Shown: one piece after another, positions 16,519 to 25,485 of the stretch
Layout: each line of letters opens with the position of its first letter
Position numbering within the stretch: position 1 is the first letter of the stretch
Source of the DNA: Anabaena lutea FACHB-196
GTDB lineage: Bacteria > Cyanobacteriota > Cyanobacteriia > Cyanobacteriales > Nostocaceae
Reading direction: 5' to 3'
Assembly (NCBI RefSeq): GCF_014698305.1
Contig: NZ_JACJST010000010.1
Coordinates: 1 to 64,000, forward strand
Length of the DNA: 64,000 nt
Position numbers and translations under genes: made by a program
The notes under the pieces: model-generated
Database searches by the model: none
What the model saw: only the letters and a program-made list of their open reading frames with translations
What the model was told of the DNA's origin: nothing

Positions 16519-16692
16519 CAGATATTGATATATGATTTAAAAAATTCGATATATGATACTTCCACATCAAAACATCAGATATTGATATATGACGTGGAAA
16601 AGTCAGTATTCGATATTATGATACTTCCACATCAAAACATCAGATATTGATATATGAGGTGGAGAACTCAATATATGATACTCCCTAATATC
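16519..16692. repeat. Direct repeats upstream of parA (candidate centromere/operator)
   Basis: CAGATATTGATATATGA occurs perfectly three times, at 16519-16535, 16576-16592 and 16641-16657. The last two lie inside a longer perfect 41-bp direct repeat (16552-16592 and 16617-16657; period 65). Related ATATATGATACT units are at about 16549-16560 and 16670-16681. Arms TCCAC and GTGGA frame the second and third copies as inverted ends. The set stops 14 bases before the parA start. The arrangement fits a ParB or ParA binding region that doubles as centromere and promoter control; replication iterons are the alternative. Confidence 0.75.
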
Positions 16693-16705
16693 AAAAAAAA
16701 TAGTC

Positions 16706-17518
16706 ATGCAAATTAGATTAGCTGTAATAAGTAATGCCGGAGGAAGTGGTAAGACAACCCTTTCTGTCCATTTAGCTCATGCTCTGGCAAAACGCAGGTA
16801 TAAGGTAGCACTGTTTGACCTTGACCCGCAAGGGTCACTGACACTGTTTTGTGGTTTAAATCAACCAGAACCAGAACATACTTTAGCTGCTGTCCTCAAA
16901 GAGAATTTTGATGGTAACTGGCCGTTGACACCCTGCTGGAGTGAACACACTGATAAAGTAGTCATTTGTCAGGGTGGTATGGTTCTGACCCAAACAGCAG
17001 ATGAATTAGTTTTACACAAACGAGGAGCTTACTTATTAGGCGATCGCCTAACTGACTATCCTCTAGAACATGATTTAATCATTTTTGATTGTCCAGCGAC
17101 CCTTGGTCCCTTACCTTTAATGGCACTGACAGCTAGTACACACATAATTATTCCTGTCCAGCTAGAACCAAAATCAATTCAAGGAGCGGCTCATTTACTG
17201 GAATGGTATTACTACCACTGCAAACACTTACGCTTAAAACCCACACCAGAAATTCTTGGCTTTGTTCCCAACCAATACGATGCTCGACGTGCAGCCCATA
17301 GACAAATGTTAGCTGCATTACCATCTCAGTTAGAGCAGATGAATATCCATGCTTTTCCAGAAATTCGGGATAGTGCTGAATTTGTTAACGCCAGTGGACA
17401 AGGATTACCATTACCTATTCACCGTCCTAGTCATCCAGCAAAAGATGATTTTAAAGAAATTGCCTCAAAATTAGCCGCTTTGATTGGCAGTAAGAGTAAA
17501 GAGAAAGTCACGGCTTAA
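16706..17518 (+). CDS. parA: ParA-family partition ATPase
   Basis: The 270-residue protein has a P-loop NAGGSGKTT at residues 10-18, a switch/Walker A' FDLDPQGS at about residue 36-43, and a Walker B-like IIFDCPATLG. In ParA/MinD proteins the loop reads KGGxGKT; here the signature lysine position is Ala11, while the catalytic Lys16 is kept. This changes the residue that normally reaches across the ATP sandwich dimer. No N-terminal helix-turn-helix is present, so autoregulation would fall to ParB or another protein. It is preceded by the long repeats and followed by parB. A type Ib-like small ParA is the nearest description. Confidence 0.9.
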   Translation: MQIRLAVISNAGGSGKTTLSVHLAHALAKRRYKVALFDLDPQGSLTLFCGLNQPEPEHTLAAVLKENFDGNWPLTPCWSEHTDKVVICQGGMVLTQTADELVLHKRGAYLLGDRLTDYPLEHDLIIFDCPATLGPLPLMALTASTHIIIPVQLEPKSIQGAAHLLEWYYYHCKHLRLKPTPEILGFVPNQYDARRAAHRQMLAALPSQLEQMNIHAFPEIRDSAEFVNASGQGLPLPIHRPSHPAKDDFKEIASKLAALIGSKSKEKVTA

Positions 17519-17828
17519 CCAAGTTGATGGCAGGAGTAAAAAAACTCTCAATTTAACCAAGCTGTTGTAAAAATTACGCATTTTTATTTTTTAGCAATAG
17601 CTGGAAAATACTCCTTTATTCAGTAGCTCATTGAAATTAATGCCTCATCAAAGTGCTTGAAATACTTGTTAATCAAACTCTTGATGTGTCAATAATTTTG
17701 CATAACCACTTACCTAATGCGAACTGCTTGCAGCAGCGCTTCGCTATCGCATGATGGCTTAGGCCACGCTGCGCTATTGGTACTGCGCGATCGCTGTTTC
17801 AATAAACAAATTAAAACTGTGCTAACTT
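17519..17828. other. parA-parB intergenic region with palindromic GC-rich repeats
   Basis: The 310 bases carry no gene. From about 17717 to 17796 there is a run of short GC-rich palindrome pieces (cttgcagcagcgcttcgc, ccacgctgcgctattgg) ending in GCGATCGCTG. These are the kind of small dispersed repeats seen elsewhere in this window. No terminator is obvious. Confidence 0.5.
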
Positions 17829-18986
17829 ATGACCACCCGTAAATCTCCTGACCTCACCAATTATTTTTCAGGCGCAAAGCAATCCCAACAGTTATCAGAA
17901 GCTGAGGCAGAAATTCAGCGTCTCAAAGCCGAAATAGAAGAACTTCGCTCTCAAGGGTCGAGTGAGTTAGAAGCACAGCTACAAACACTTAGGGCGCAAC
18001 TTCAGTCACAATCAGGTATCCAACATATTCCTTTAGACAAAATTCAAGCCAACCCAGAACAACCGAGACAGACATTTTTATCAGAAAGTATTGAGTCTAT
18101 GTCTCGTTCTCTGGTATCAGATGGACAACTAGAGCCAATTATTTTAATTCAACGGGAACACTTAGTTATATTTGATGGTGAACGGCGTTGGCGTAGTGCT
18201 AAAAACTTGGGTTGGCAAAATCTGCAAGCTGTCATTATTCCTGAACCTGATGCTCTACACCGCAAAGCTTTAATCACTTCATTACACCGGGAAGACCTCA
18301 ATCCTCTTGATAAAGCTGAAGCTATTGTCCGGGAATTGGCAACTAATACTGGTTTAGAACCCCAGGATATTCCCCGGATTCTCTCAACAGTAGTGCGACG
18401 GTTGAATGCACAAAAACGAATGAACTCTGTTGTTGAACTGCTCACGGTAACGCCAGAGGAACAGCAACAAGGTTTAGCTACTTTGGACTTAGATGAGCGA
18501 GAAGTGGCAGTGTTGACTATACTTTTAGATTTACAACTTAATCCCGCTTCTATTGATGCCAATATTTTTCCCATGCTTTCTTTAGCTGAAGACTTAAAAG
18601 CTGCTATTAGGTCTTCTGGACTTAAAGGTGTTCACGCAATGGCATTACAAAAACTCTCTGCGAAAAATTTGGGACTACCAGAATCAGAAGCAGAAGAAAT
18701 TAGAATCAACATCACCCAAAAGGTATTAGCAGAAAAATTATCTGTACAAAAAACCCGGCAATTAGTCACTGAGGCGATCGCTTCACAAAGTACCGACGCT
18801 GAGAAAATCGAAAAACAAGTTAAACCAGTAGCAACAGCAACACGCTCTTTATATAAAGTTTCTGGGGAAGCGTTGAAGAAAGTTGAGGTTTCGCAATTAA
18901 TGGAGTTTCAGGAAGTCCTTCGCAAGAAACTGGCGGAGATTGAAGAAGTAATCCAGGAAAAAGCTGTCAACGATAATAAAGTTTAG
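17829..18986 (+). CDS. parB: ParB/RepB/Spo0J-family partition protein
   Basis: The 385-residue protein has an N-terminal coiled coil (about residues 20-70, SEAEAEIQRLKAEIEELRSQ), then a ParB/sulfiredoxin-fold domain (IPLDKIQANPEQPRQTF, SLVSDGQLEPIILIQ) with the CTP-binding GERRWRSA motif. A central HTH region follows (NPLDKAEAIVRELATNTGL, then DIPRILSTVVRRL), and a C-terminal helical dimerisation part ends it. The long coiled coil before the ParB domain is unusual for chromosomal ParB and more common in plasmid forms. It lies 310 bases downstream of parA in the same direction. Confidence 0.9.
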   Translation: MTTRKSPDLTNYFSGAKQSQQLSEAEAEIQRLKAEIEELRSQGSSELEAQLQTLRAQLQSQSGIQHIPLDKIQANPEQPRQTFLSESIESMSRSLVSDGQLEPIILIQREHLVIFDGERRWRSAKNLGWQNLQAVIIPEPDALHRKALITSLHREDLNPLDKAEAIVRELATNTGLEPQDIPRILSTVVRRLNAQKRMNSVVELLTVTPEEQQQGLATLDLDEREVAVLTILLDLQLNPASIDANIFPMLSLAEDLKAAIRSSGLKGVHAMALQKLSAKNLGLPESEAEEIRINITQKVLAEKLSVQKTRQLVTEAIASQSTDAEKIEKQVKPVATATRSLYKVSGEALKKVEVSQLMEFQEVLRKKLAEIEEVIQEKAVNDNKV

Positions 18987-19172
18987 TATGCAATCAAATT
19001 TAAAAGTAGGGCTACAAATGTCAGCTAATGATTTATGTTTGAAACGCCCTACATACTGCTTGTGAGGTTACATAAGCCAAAGCGTGTCCGCCGATTTTAT
19101 CTTAGCAATCACTTAAATACGCAAAAATTCTAATCGATAAAACAACTTATGACTGCTATCATACACCATTAT

Positions 19173-21674
19173 CTAATCATCAAAAGTCCTAGTTTTGAAT
19201 AACCGCATTCCATTCGCAGTCACTAACAAAGAAGTCCCTGTATCTGCTAAGACGGCTACAGCTAACCCAACAAACCCAAACGTTCCCAATAGCAGAAATA
19301 AAGCCTTTGTTACTAAAGAAAAAATAACATTCTGTTGGATCACAGATACAGTGCGACGACTCAATTCTACTGCATAAGCCAGTCGTCTGAGGTCATTTCC
19401 CACTATGACTACATCTGCTGTCTCCAAAGCAATATCTATGCCACCCACCGCAAAACTAATATCCGCAGCAGCCAGGGCTGGGGCATCGTTGATCCCATCT
19501 CCAACCATCCCTACCACTCCATCACGACGCAAGTATTGAATTTCTTGGAGTTTATCTTCTGGTAGCAGTTCAGCCCGATACTCTGTAATTCCCACTTGTT
19601 GAGCAATTTGCCCTGCAACACGGGTGCGATCGCCTGTCAGCATTACCAACCGCTTTAGCCCCAGCCGCTTCAATTGTCGCACGGCTTCGGTTGCTTCTAA
19701 TCGAATACCATCAGAAAGTGAGATCGCTCCTAATAACCCTTCCTTTGCCCCTACAAGTACCGGAATTTGACCAAGTTGTTCAATTTCAGCCAACAAAGAT
19801 TCAGCCTCATCAGACAAAAGAATCCCTTGGTCTGAAAACAACCGCCGATTACCAACTAAGTACAATATCTCACCGAAGTTTGCCTGAATTCCTTTACCTG
19901 GTAATGCCATGAAGTTCATAGGTGTTTCTAACTCCATCTTTTGTTCTTGCGCCTTGGCTACAATTGCCTTAGAGAGCGGATGTTCTGACTGTTGCTCCAG
20001 TGAAGCGGCAATTTGTAACACCATGTTTGCACTTACCTTGCCAAAGTCATAAACCTTCTGCACAATGGGCAACCCTTGGGTAATCGTACCAGTTTTATCA
20101 AAAGCCAGAGTTGTCAGGTGTCCGGCTGTCTCCAGTGCATTACCCCCCTTGAACAAAACGCCGTGGCGAGTTGCAGCACCAATGGCGCTAACAATGGAAA
20201 CTGGGGTAGAAATCACCAAAGCACAAGGACAAGCAATCACCAACATTACCAGCGCTCGATAGAACCAAACATTAAAAGGTTGAGCAAATGCCAAAGGCGG
20301 AATCAGAGTAATAGCGATCGCAATCAAAATTACAATTGGGGTGTAAACTTCTGCAAACCGATCCACCCACTGCTGAGAAGGAGCGCGGCTGCCTTGGGCT
20401 GCTTCTACTAAATGTATAATTTTAGCAACAGTCGTATCACTAACAGTATGAGTTACTTTAACTTCCAAAAAGCCCGACTGATTCAACGTTCCCGCAAAGA
20501 CAGTATCTCCAACTTCTTTATCTTCTGGGATTGATTCTCCCGTAATTGGTGATTGGTCAATAGCACTTATCCCAGAAACAACAACACCATCTAACGCCAC
20601 GCGTTGTCCTGGTCGAATTGTCAAAATTTCACCCACTTGGACACTTTCCACAGGAACTGTAACTTCTTTATTCCCCCGCTTCACAGTAGCAGTCGGTGGC
20701 GTTAAATCCATGAGGGCGCTGATAGCATTGCGTGTGCGACCAAAAGTGAAAACTTGCAGGGTTGTACCCAAAGAAAACAGAAACAGGACTAATGCTGCTT
20801 CAAACCAGTCTCCCAAAATTAAAGCCCCGATAACTGAAATCGTCATCAGCAGATTCATATCGGCACGGCGCAAGCGTAACTCAAATAAACCAGCCCGTGC
20901 AATAGGATAACCTGCAATTACTATCCCAATGCCATAAAAAGCTCGTGTTATCCAAATTGGTAATGCTAAGTATTGAGCAACTAAGCCCAAAACTAACCCT
21001 ATTCCCGCTAAAATTACGCTTTGTCCCCGGCGATTGTTCACCCAAAATTTCCAGTTTGCTGAGTCGCGTTTTTGGATTTGTTTTGAGGCTGAATCGTCTT
21101 GATGATGATGCTGGTCGTGATTACAGCTTAATTCATGAGTGAGTTCAACTGTATAACCCAAACTGCGAACTCGATTATAGATTGTCTCTTCATTGACCTG
21201 TTGCGGGTCGTAAGATACTTGCATTTTTTCAGTTGCAAAGCTGACTGATACCTGAAGAACGCCTGCTATTTGCTGTAAGCCAACCTCAACTGTTTTGGCA
21301 CAACTGCCACAATCCATCCCACCAATTTTTGCTTGTAGTTTTTGAGTAGAAGCTACTTCAAAATGCTCATGTTTGCTGTCATGGGAGTGAGTGTGATCAT
21401 GGTCACTATTACAGCAATGGTCATGATTATGGGGCTTGACCTCACTATTTTGTTTAACCGTATAACCCAACGCAGTGATGCGATTGATAATTTCAGCTTC
21501 GTTCAGGATGTCTGTGTCATAAAAAACTTTAACTTTCGCAGTTGCAAAGCTCACGGAAGCTTCCATTACACCGCCAAGCTGTTGCAAACTGGCTTCTATC
21601 GTCTTGGCACAACTTCCGCAGTCCATACCATCAACTTGCAAAAACTGGGTTTTGAGGGAGGGGGTTTGAGTCAT
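19173..21674 (-). CDS. P1B-type Zn/Cd/Pb-exporting ATPase (AztA/ZiaA-like)
   Basis: This 833-residue membrane pump has two N-terminal HMA domains with GMDCGSC (Cys19/Cys22 and Cys122/Cys125). Each is followed by a His-rich linker (HNHDHCCNSDHDHTHSHD in the first). The translocation motif is CPC (Cys482, Cys484), the phosphorylation site DKTGT (Asp526), the hinge GDGINDAPAL, and a TGES phosphatase loop (TGESIPED). CPC with divalent-type flanks and His-rich linkers points to Zn(II)/Cd(II)/Pb(II) export from the cytoplasm, not Cu(I). It diverges from an ArsR/SmtB-type repressor, as aztA/aztR do in Anabaena. Convergent with parB. Confidence 0.93.
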   Translation of the reverse strand: MTQTPSLKTQFLQVDGMDCGSCAKTIEASLQQLGGVMEASVSFATAKVKVFYDTDILNEAEIINRITALGYTVKQNSEVKPHNHDHCCNSDHDHTHSHDSKHEHFEVASTQKLQAKIGGMDCGSCAKTVEVGLQQIAGVLQVSVSFATEKMQVSYDPQQVNEETIYNRVRSLGYTVELTHELSCNHDQHHHQDDSASKQIQKRDSANWKFWVNNRRGQSVILAGIGLVLGLVAQYLALPIWITRAFYGIGIVIAGYPIARAGLFELRLRRADMNLLMTISVIGALILGDWFEAALVLFLFSLGTTLQVFTFGRTRNAISALMDLTPPTATVKRGNKEVTVPVESVQVGEILTIRPGQRVALDGVVVSGISAIDQSPITGESIPEDKEVGDTVFAGTLNQSGFLEVKVTHTVSDTTVAKIIHLVEAAQGSRAPSQQWVDRFAEVYTPIVILIAIAITLIPPLAFAQPFNVWFYRALVMLVIACPCALVISTPVSIVSAIGAATRHGVLFKGGNALETAGHLTTLAFDKTGTITQGLPIVQKVYDFGKVSANMVLQIAASLEQQSEHPLSKAIVAKAQEQKMELETPMNFMALPGKGIQANFGEILYLVGNRRLFSDQGILLSDEAESLLAEIEQLGQIPVLVGAKEGLLGAISLSDGIRLEATEAVRQLKRLGLKRLVMLTGDRTRVAGQIAQQVGITEYRAELLPEDKLQEIQYLRRDGVVGMVGDGINDAPALAAADISFAVGGIDIALETADVVIVGNDLRRLAYAVELSRRTVSVIQQNVIFSLVTKALFLLLGTFGFVGLAVAVLADTGTSLLVTANGMRLFKTRTFDD

Positions 21675-21728
21675 GACAGTTTTACAGAAAAAACTATAAA
21701 GTTAACTGCCAATATTCTAATACAACAA

Positions 21729-21790
21729 TTGAACAACTATTCAACTGTACAATGGTTATCATTTTAGATACTATGAAATTAATAACCATT
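21729..21790. promoter_or_regulatory. ArsR/SmtB-type operator in the divergent promoter
   Basis: In the 139-base gap between the divergent ATPase and repressor genes, TTGAA (21729-21733) and TTCAA (21740-21744) form an inverted repeat with a 6-base spacer, as in 12-2-12 SmtB-type operators. A second, perfect 9-bp inverted repeat AATGGTTAT (21751-21759) / ATAACCATT (21782-21790) lies nearer the repressor gene. Metal-free repressor probably binds one or both and controls both promoters. Confidence 0.72.
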
Positions 21791-21813
21791 GCTTACTGCT
21801 TACGCACAAAACT

Positions 21814-22218
21814 ATGAACAAGAGTCAGGAAAAGCCAGACTTCGAGCATTTTCAACATTCTGATACCCCAAATTGTGACGCTCATGTAGTGCATTTAGAT
21901 AATGTGCGCTCAACTCAAGCGGAAATTCTCGCAACTTCCAAGGCTAAACAGATAGCAGAAGTATTTGGGATACTTGCAGATCCTAACCGTCTACGTCTGC
22001 TATCAGCGTTGGCTTCTCAAGAGTTGTGTGTTTGTGATTTAGCCGCATTAACAAAAATGACGGAATCAGCCGTTTGCCACCAACTGCGATTGTTTAAAGC
22101 GATGCGGTTGGTGAACTATCGCCGGGAAGGTAAAAATGTCTATTACAGTTTGGTTGATAGTTACATTATTAACTTGTACCGTTCTGTGGAAGAACATTTA
22201 GAGGAATCAAATCTTTAG
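21814..22218 (+). CDS. ArsR/SmtB-family metal-sensing repressor (AztR-like)
   Basis: The 134-residue winged-helix repressor has ELCVCD in the alpha3 helix (Cys72, Cys74) and an N-terminal arm with CDAH (Cys21, His24), which together form an alpha3N-type soft-metal site. The recognition helix region is TESAVCHQLRLFKAM. In the alpha5 site Asp115, His128 and Glu131 are kept, but the second ligand position (His106 in SmtB) is Tyr117, so the alpha5 zinc site should be weak or absent. That is the pattern reported for AztR, an alpha3N sensor of Zn/Cd/Pb. It diverges from the ATPase gene it most likely controls. Confidence 0.9.
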   Translation: MNKSQEKPDFEHFQHSDTPNCDAHVVHLDNVRSTQAEILATSKAKQIAEVFGILADPNRLRLLSALASQELCVCDLAALTKMTESAVCHQLRLFKAMRLVNYRREGKNVYYSLVDSYIINLYRSVEEHLEESNL

Positions 22219-22304
22219 GTACTAGATTATCGGGTGTATTGATATTTCTGCCAGATTTTCTAAGATTATGAGAAGATTATGAAAATACCTCTCACAGTAT
22301 ATTA

Positions 22305-23627
22305 ATGACTATTCCAGAGAATAAACCCAGCCTACCTGAAGTTCACCGCAGTATTAAAATTCCCAACACCCAAAGCTTTTGGCGCAAGATGCTGGCTTAT
22401 GCGGGTCCAGGGTATCTGGTTTCGGTAGGATACATAGACCCCGGAAACTGGGCAACAGATATTGCTGGGGGTTCTAAATTTGGGTACACCTTGTTGACAG
22501 TCATTCTGTTGTCGAATCTGATGGCGATCTTGCTGCAATCGCTGTGTGTGCGTTTGGGTGTGGCTACGGGGCAGGATTTGGCACAGGCTTGTCGGGACTA
22601 TTTTAGTCCAAAAGTGAGCTTTTGCTTGTGGTTATTATGTGAGATTGCGATCGCAGCTTGTGATTTGGCAGAATTATTAGGAAGTGCGATCGCCCTACAA
22701 CTATTATTCGGTATTCCCTTATTATGGGGTGTGTGTATCACTGCGCTGGATGTCCTGGTATTACTAATTTTACAACATAAAGGCTTTCGCTATACAGAAG
22801 CTTTGGTAACAATGCTAGTAACAACTGTAGGCATCTGTTTTGCAGCAGAACTTCTTTTCTCTCGACCTGATATGGGGGGGATTTTATGGGGATATTTACC
22901 CAGAAAAGAAATTTTACAAAACCCAGAAATGCTCTACATTGCTATAGGTATTTTAGGGGCAACAGTCATGCCTCATAACTTATATTTACACTCTTCCATT
23001 GTGCAAACACGCGATTGGCAACTAACTTCTGAAAAAAGATGGGAAGCGATTAAGTTTGGCACAATTGATTCAACTTTCGCTTTATCCTTAGCACTGTTTA
23101 TTAACTCAGCAATTTTAATTGTATCTGCTGCCACATTTCATTTTTCTGGAAATCAGAATGTAGCAGAAATTCAAGATGCTTACAAACTACTTTCACCATT
23201 GTTAGGAGTTAGTGCTGCTAGTGCTATTTTTGGGATCGCTTTACTTGCTTCCGGTCAAAGTTCAACGCTGACTGCAACATTGGCTGGACAAATAGTCATG
23301 GAAGGCTTTTTAGAATTTCGTCTTCCGTCCTGGTTACGGCGTTTAGTTACCCGTCTGCTTGCTATCATTCCAGCATTGATCACAATTATTGTCTTTGGGG
23401 AACATAGCACTAGCCGGCTCATAGTTTTAAGTCAAGTTATCCTCAGTTTACAGTTACCTTTTGCAGTGATTCCTTTGGTGATATTTACGAGTAATCGCCG
23501 CTTAATGGGTGAGTTTGTCAATCCGTTATGGCTTAAATCTTTAGCTTGGCTGGTTGCTATTGTTATTGTTGGACTAAATGTTTGGTTGCTATTACAAAGT
23601 ATTTTGGGTTGGTTGAATTTCAATTAA
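22305..23627 (+). CDS. mntH: NRAMP-family divalent metal transporter
   Basis: The 440-residue protein has about eleven hydrophobic segments. It carries the metal-site motifs DPGN (residues 45-48) in TM1 and MPHN (residues 222-225) in TM6. The family imports Mn(II), Fe(II) and other divalent ions with protons. It starts 86 bases after the repressor gene in the same direction and may be co-transcribed with it, linking divalent metal uptake and efflux in one cassette. The leader contains two 'gattatgaga' direct repeats (about 22264-22279). Substrate choice cannot be read from sequence; Mn is the common one. Confidence 0.9.
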   Translation: MTIPENKPSLPEVHRSIKIPNTQSFWRKMLAYAGPGYLVSVGYIDPGNWATDIAGGSKFGYTLLTVILLSNLMAILLQSLCVRLGVATGQDLAQACRDYFSPKVSFCLWLLCEIAIAACDLAELLGSAIALQLLFGIPLLWGVCITALDVLVLLILQHKGFRYTEALVTMLVTTVGICFAAELLFSRPDMGGILWGYLPRKEILQNPEMLYIAIGILGATVMPHNLYLHSSIVQTRDWQLTSEKRWEAIKFGTIDSTFALSLALFINSAILIVSAATFHFSGNQNVAEIQDAYKLLSPLLGVSAASAIFGIALLASGQSSTLTATLAGQIVMEGFLEFRLPSWLRRLVTRLLAIIPALITIIVFGEHSTSRLIVLSQVILSLQLPFAVIPLVIFTSNRRLMGEFVNPLWLKSLAWLVAIVIVGLNVWLLLQSILGWLNFN

Positions 23628-23704
23628 TAAATCGCTTAGGATGGATTTAGTTGCCAAAAATATTGTGTTGTCTTGATGTGTTTTAAGATGGAGAAAATCA
23701 AGTC

Positions 23705-24388
23705 ATGAACTACATTCACAAAGTTGTTACTATCCTGGGAATAACAACTAGCGTACTGAGTGGTATACCTGCTGCTGTCTATGCTGCCCCAGAATCACCA
23801 ACACCCATCCCAAAGATGAATTTTCAGGAATACTATAATCAGGGGGTGCAAAAGCTGGAGCAAGGCAATTTCAACGGTGCAATAGAAGATTTTAGTCGGG
23901 TAGTAAAGTTAAATCCTCGATACTACGAAGGTTTCTGCTTGAGGGGTTTAGCCAAGTCTCAGTTAGGAGATTTTCAAGCCGCCGTTATCGACTTTAATCA
24001 AGTATTGCAACTAAATTCCAGCCATACAGATGGTTACAATGGTCGTGGAATGGCTCATGCAGAACTGGGAAATCTTCAAGCTGCTATTACCGACTTTAAT
24101 CAGATACTCAAAATTGATCCGCAGTCTGTAGATGCTTACTACAATAGAGGCTTTTTAAATTATAGACAGGGAAATCACCAGATGGCGATTTCAGATTTTA
24201 ACCAAGCACTAAAAATCAACCCCAACTTAGCTGATGCCTATGGTAACAGAGGACTGGCTAAATATGCTTTAGGCGATCGCAAAAGTGCTATTACCGATTT
24301 ACAGCAAGCTGCAAGTTTGTTTCAACAACAAGGAGATACCCAGAGGTATCAGCAAACACAAACATTGCTTCAGCAAATTCAGCAGTAA
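23705..24388 (+). CDS. Exported TPR-repeat protein
   Basis: The 227-residue protein starts with a signal peptide (hydrophobic VVTILGITTSVLSGIPAAVY, cleavage near AYA-APE). It is followed by about five 34-residue tetratricopeptide units, for example GVQKLEQGNFNGAIEDFSRV and RGLAKSQLGDFQAAVIDFNQ. TPR arrays mediate protein-protein contact; this one should act outside the cytoplasm. It lies 77 bases after the NRAMP gene. No specific partner is evident. It ends in a Gln-rich tail. Confidence 0.85.
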   Translation: MNYIHKVVTILGITTSVLSGIPAAVYAAPESPTPIPKMNFQEYYNQGVQKLEQGNFNGAIEDFSRVVKLNPRYYEGFCLRGLAKSQLGDFQAAVIDFNQVLQLNSSHTDGYNGRGMAHAELGNLQAAITDFNQILKIDPQSVDAYYNRGFLNYRQGNHQMAISDFNQALKINPNLADAYGNRGLAKYALGDRKSAITDLQQAASLFQQQGDTQRYQQTQTLLQQIQQ

Positions 24389-24758
24389 GTAATATTAAAG
24401 CTAGAAATTAAGGCTCTTGCGTTACTTTTATGGTGATGGAGGATGGATTATAACAAAAACCTTACGGGGCAAGGGTTATAAACAATTATGACCATATTTT
24501 TAATGAAATGCCTACACAATAAGGCTTTCAATGGTTTTGAACCGGGTTTTCCATAAAAAGAACCGAAATTAAGTATAAATCGTTTTTAATAAGTTTATTT
24601 TCAAGGTGAACAAGAAAAGCTTACTCTTAAATTTAGCCTAACTGGATCAGGAACTTTCTCTGAACGGCATTATCAAATTAGTTGTTCCAAAAATTCACTT
24701 GATTTTTGATGGTGAATCGAATAACGTAGATGGTCAGTTATCTTTTTTTAGGAAGTTT
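24389..24758. other. Intergenic region, no gene seen
   Basis: The 370 bases are AT-rich and show no credible frame. A purine-rich 'ttaggaag' ribosome binding site for the following gene is at about 24749-24756. Confidence 0.5.
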
Positions 24759-25142
24759 ATGAATAAAAAGCTCATACTAAATTTACTTGCCAGTTCCTCA
24801 ATTTTTACATCATTAATGTCTACACTGGGTATCATTAATCCTGCCCACGCTAGTGTTAATCTAAATCAGCGATTAATGCACACTAGTGACGGTCGTACTT
24901 GTATTACTAATCCTCACGGTCTGAAAGATTTCGTGTGTATTCGAGATTCTGAGAGAGATCCCAAGGCTTCACCTGCGCCTAAGTCTATGGTACTCTCAGC
25001 ACAGCCATCTGATAGCAAAATTGCAGAACTGAATTTTACGGAGGAGGAAAGCGATGCTGCAATTAGGATATTTAAGTGTGACTGTCCGTTTTGTCTCAAT
25101 TCTTTGCGACAGTTACGCGGTACTGGTAACTTGGTTTACTAA
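24759..25142 (+). CDS. Small exported protein of unknown function (127 aa)
   Basis: The frame is open from a TTG at 24699, but the ATG at 24759 follows an AGGAAG site and starts a clear signal peptide (KKLILNLLASSSIFTSL, then PAHA as cleavage site). The mature part has Cys residues in TCITNPHGLKDFVCIRD and a C-terminal CDCPFCLNSLRQL. The four to five cysteines suggest disulfides or metal binding in the periplasm. No family is recognised. The region is flanked by gene-free stretches of over 300 bases. Confidence 0.6.
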   Translation: MNKKLILNLLASSSIFTSLMSTLGIINPAHASVNLNQRLMHTSDGRTCITNPHGLKDFVCIRDSERDPKASPAPKSMVLSAQPSDSKIAELNFTEEESDAAIRIFKCDCPFCLNSLRQLRGTGNLVY

Positions 25143-25485
25143 ACTTTATGGGTATTAGCTGTCATTATTGCCACTTCCACATAAATTTCTCTTTAGTTTT
25201 TAGAAGTTTGTTGAGAGGCTATCTATAAGGTAAATTTAAAAGGGGTAAAGTACAGCAAGCACAATCTAATTTTTCTGTTTCACCCAGCTTGAATGATTGT
25301 TGAGCTAAAAATTTAATTGCATCTATTTTTCAATCATCATCTTGCCGTTGCTATTTTCAACCATCCCCTTGCCGTTGCGGCAATTTCAAACTTGAAATCA
25401 CATTTTGGGAACAAATTCGTGTAGCTATCAGTTGCAAGCTAACGCTTATCTGGGAGTGAGCAAATAATATGATTCCCAAAACAAT
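25143..25485. other. Intergenic region with a 27-bp direct repeat
   Basis: CTTGCCGTTGC occurs at 25341-25351 and 25368-25378, each preceded by a related TTTTCAA(T/C)CATC stretch, giving a period of 27. Otherwise no gene is seen in these 343 bases. Confidence 0.5.

Noticed and set aside
18149-18574. 141-residue minus-strand frame inside parB.
   Set aside because: It is a shadow of the parB reading frame with Ser/Cys-rich composition typical of antisense frames.
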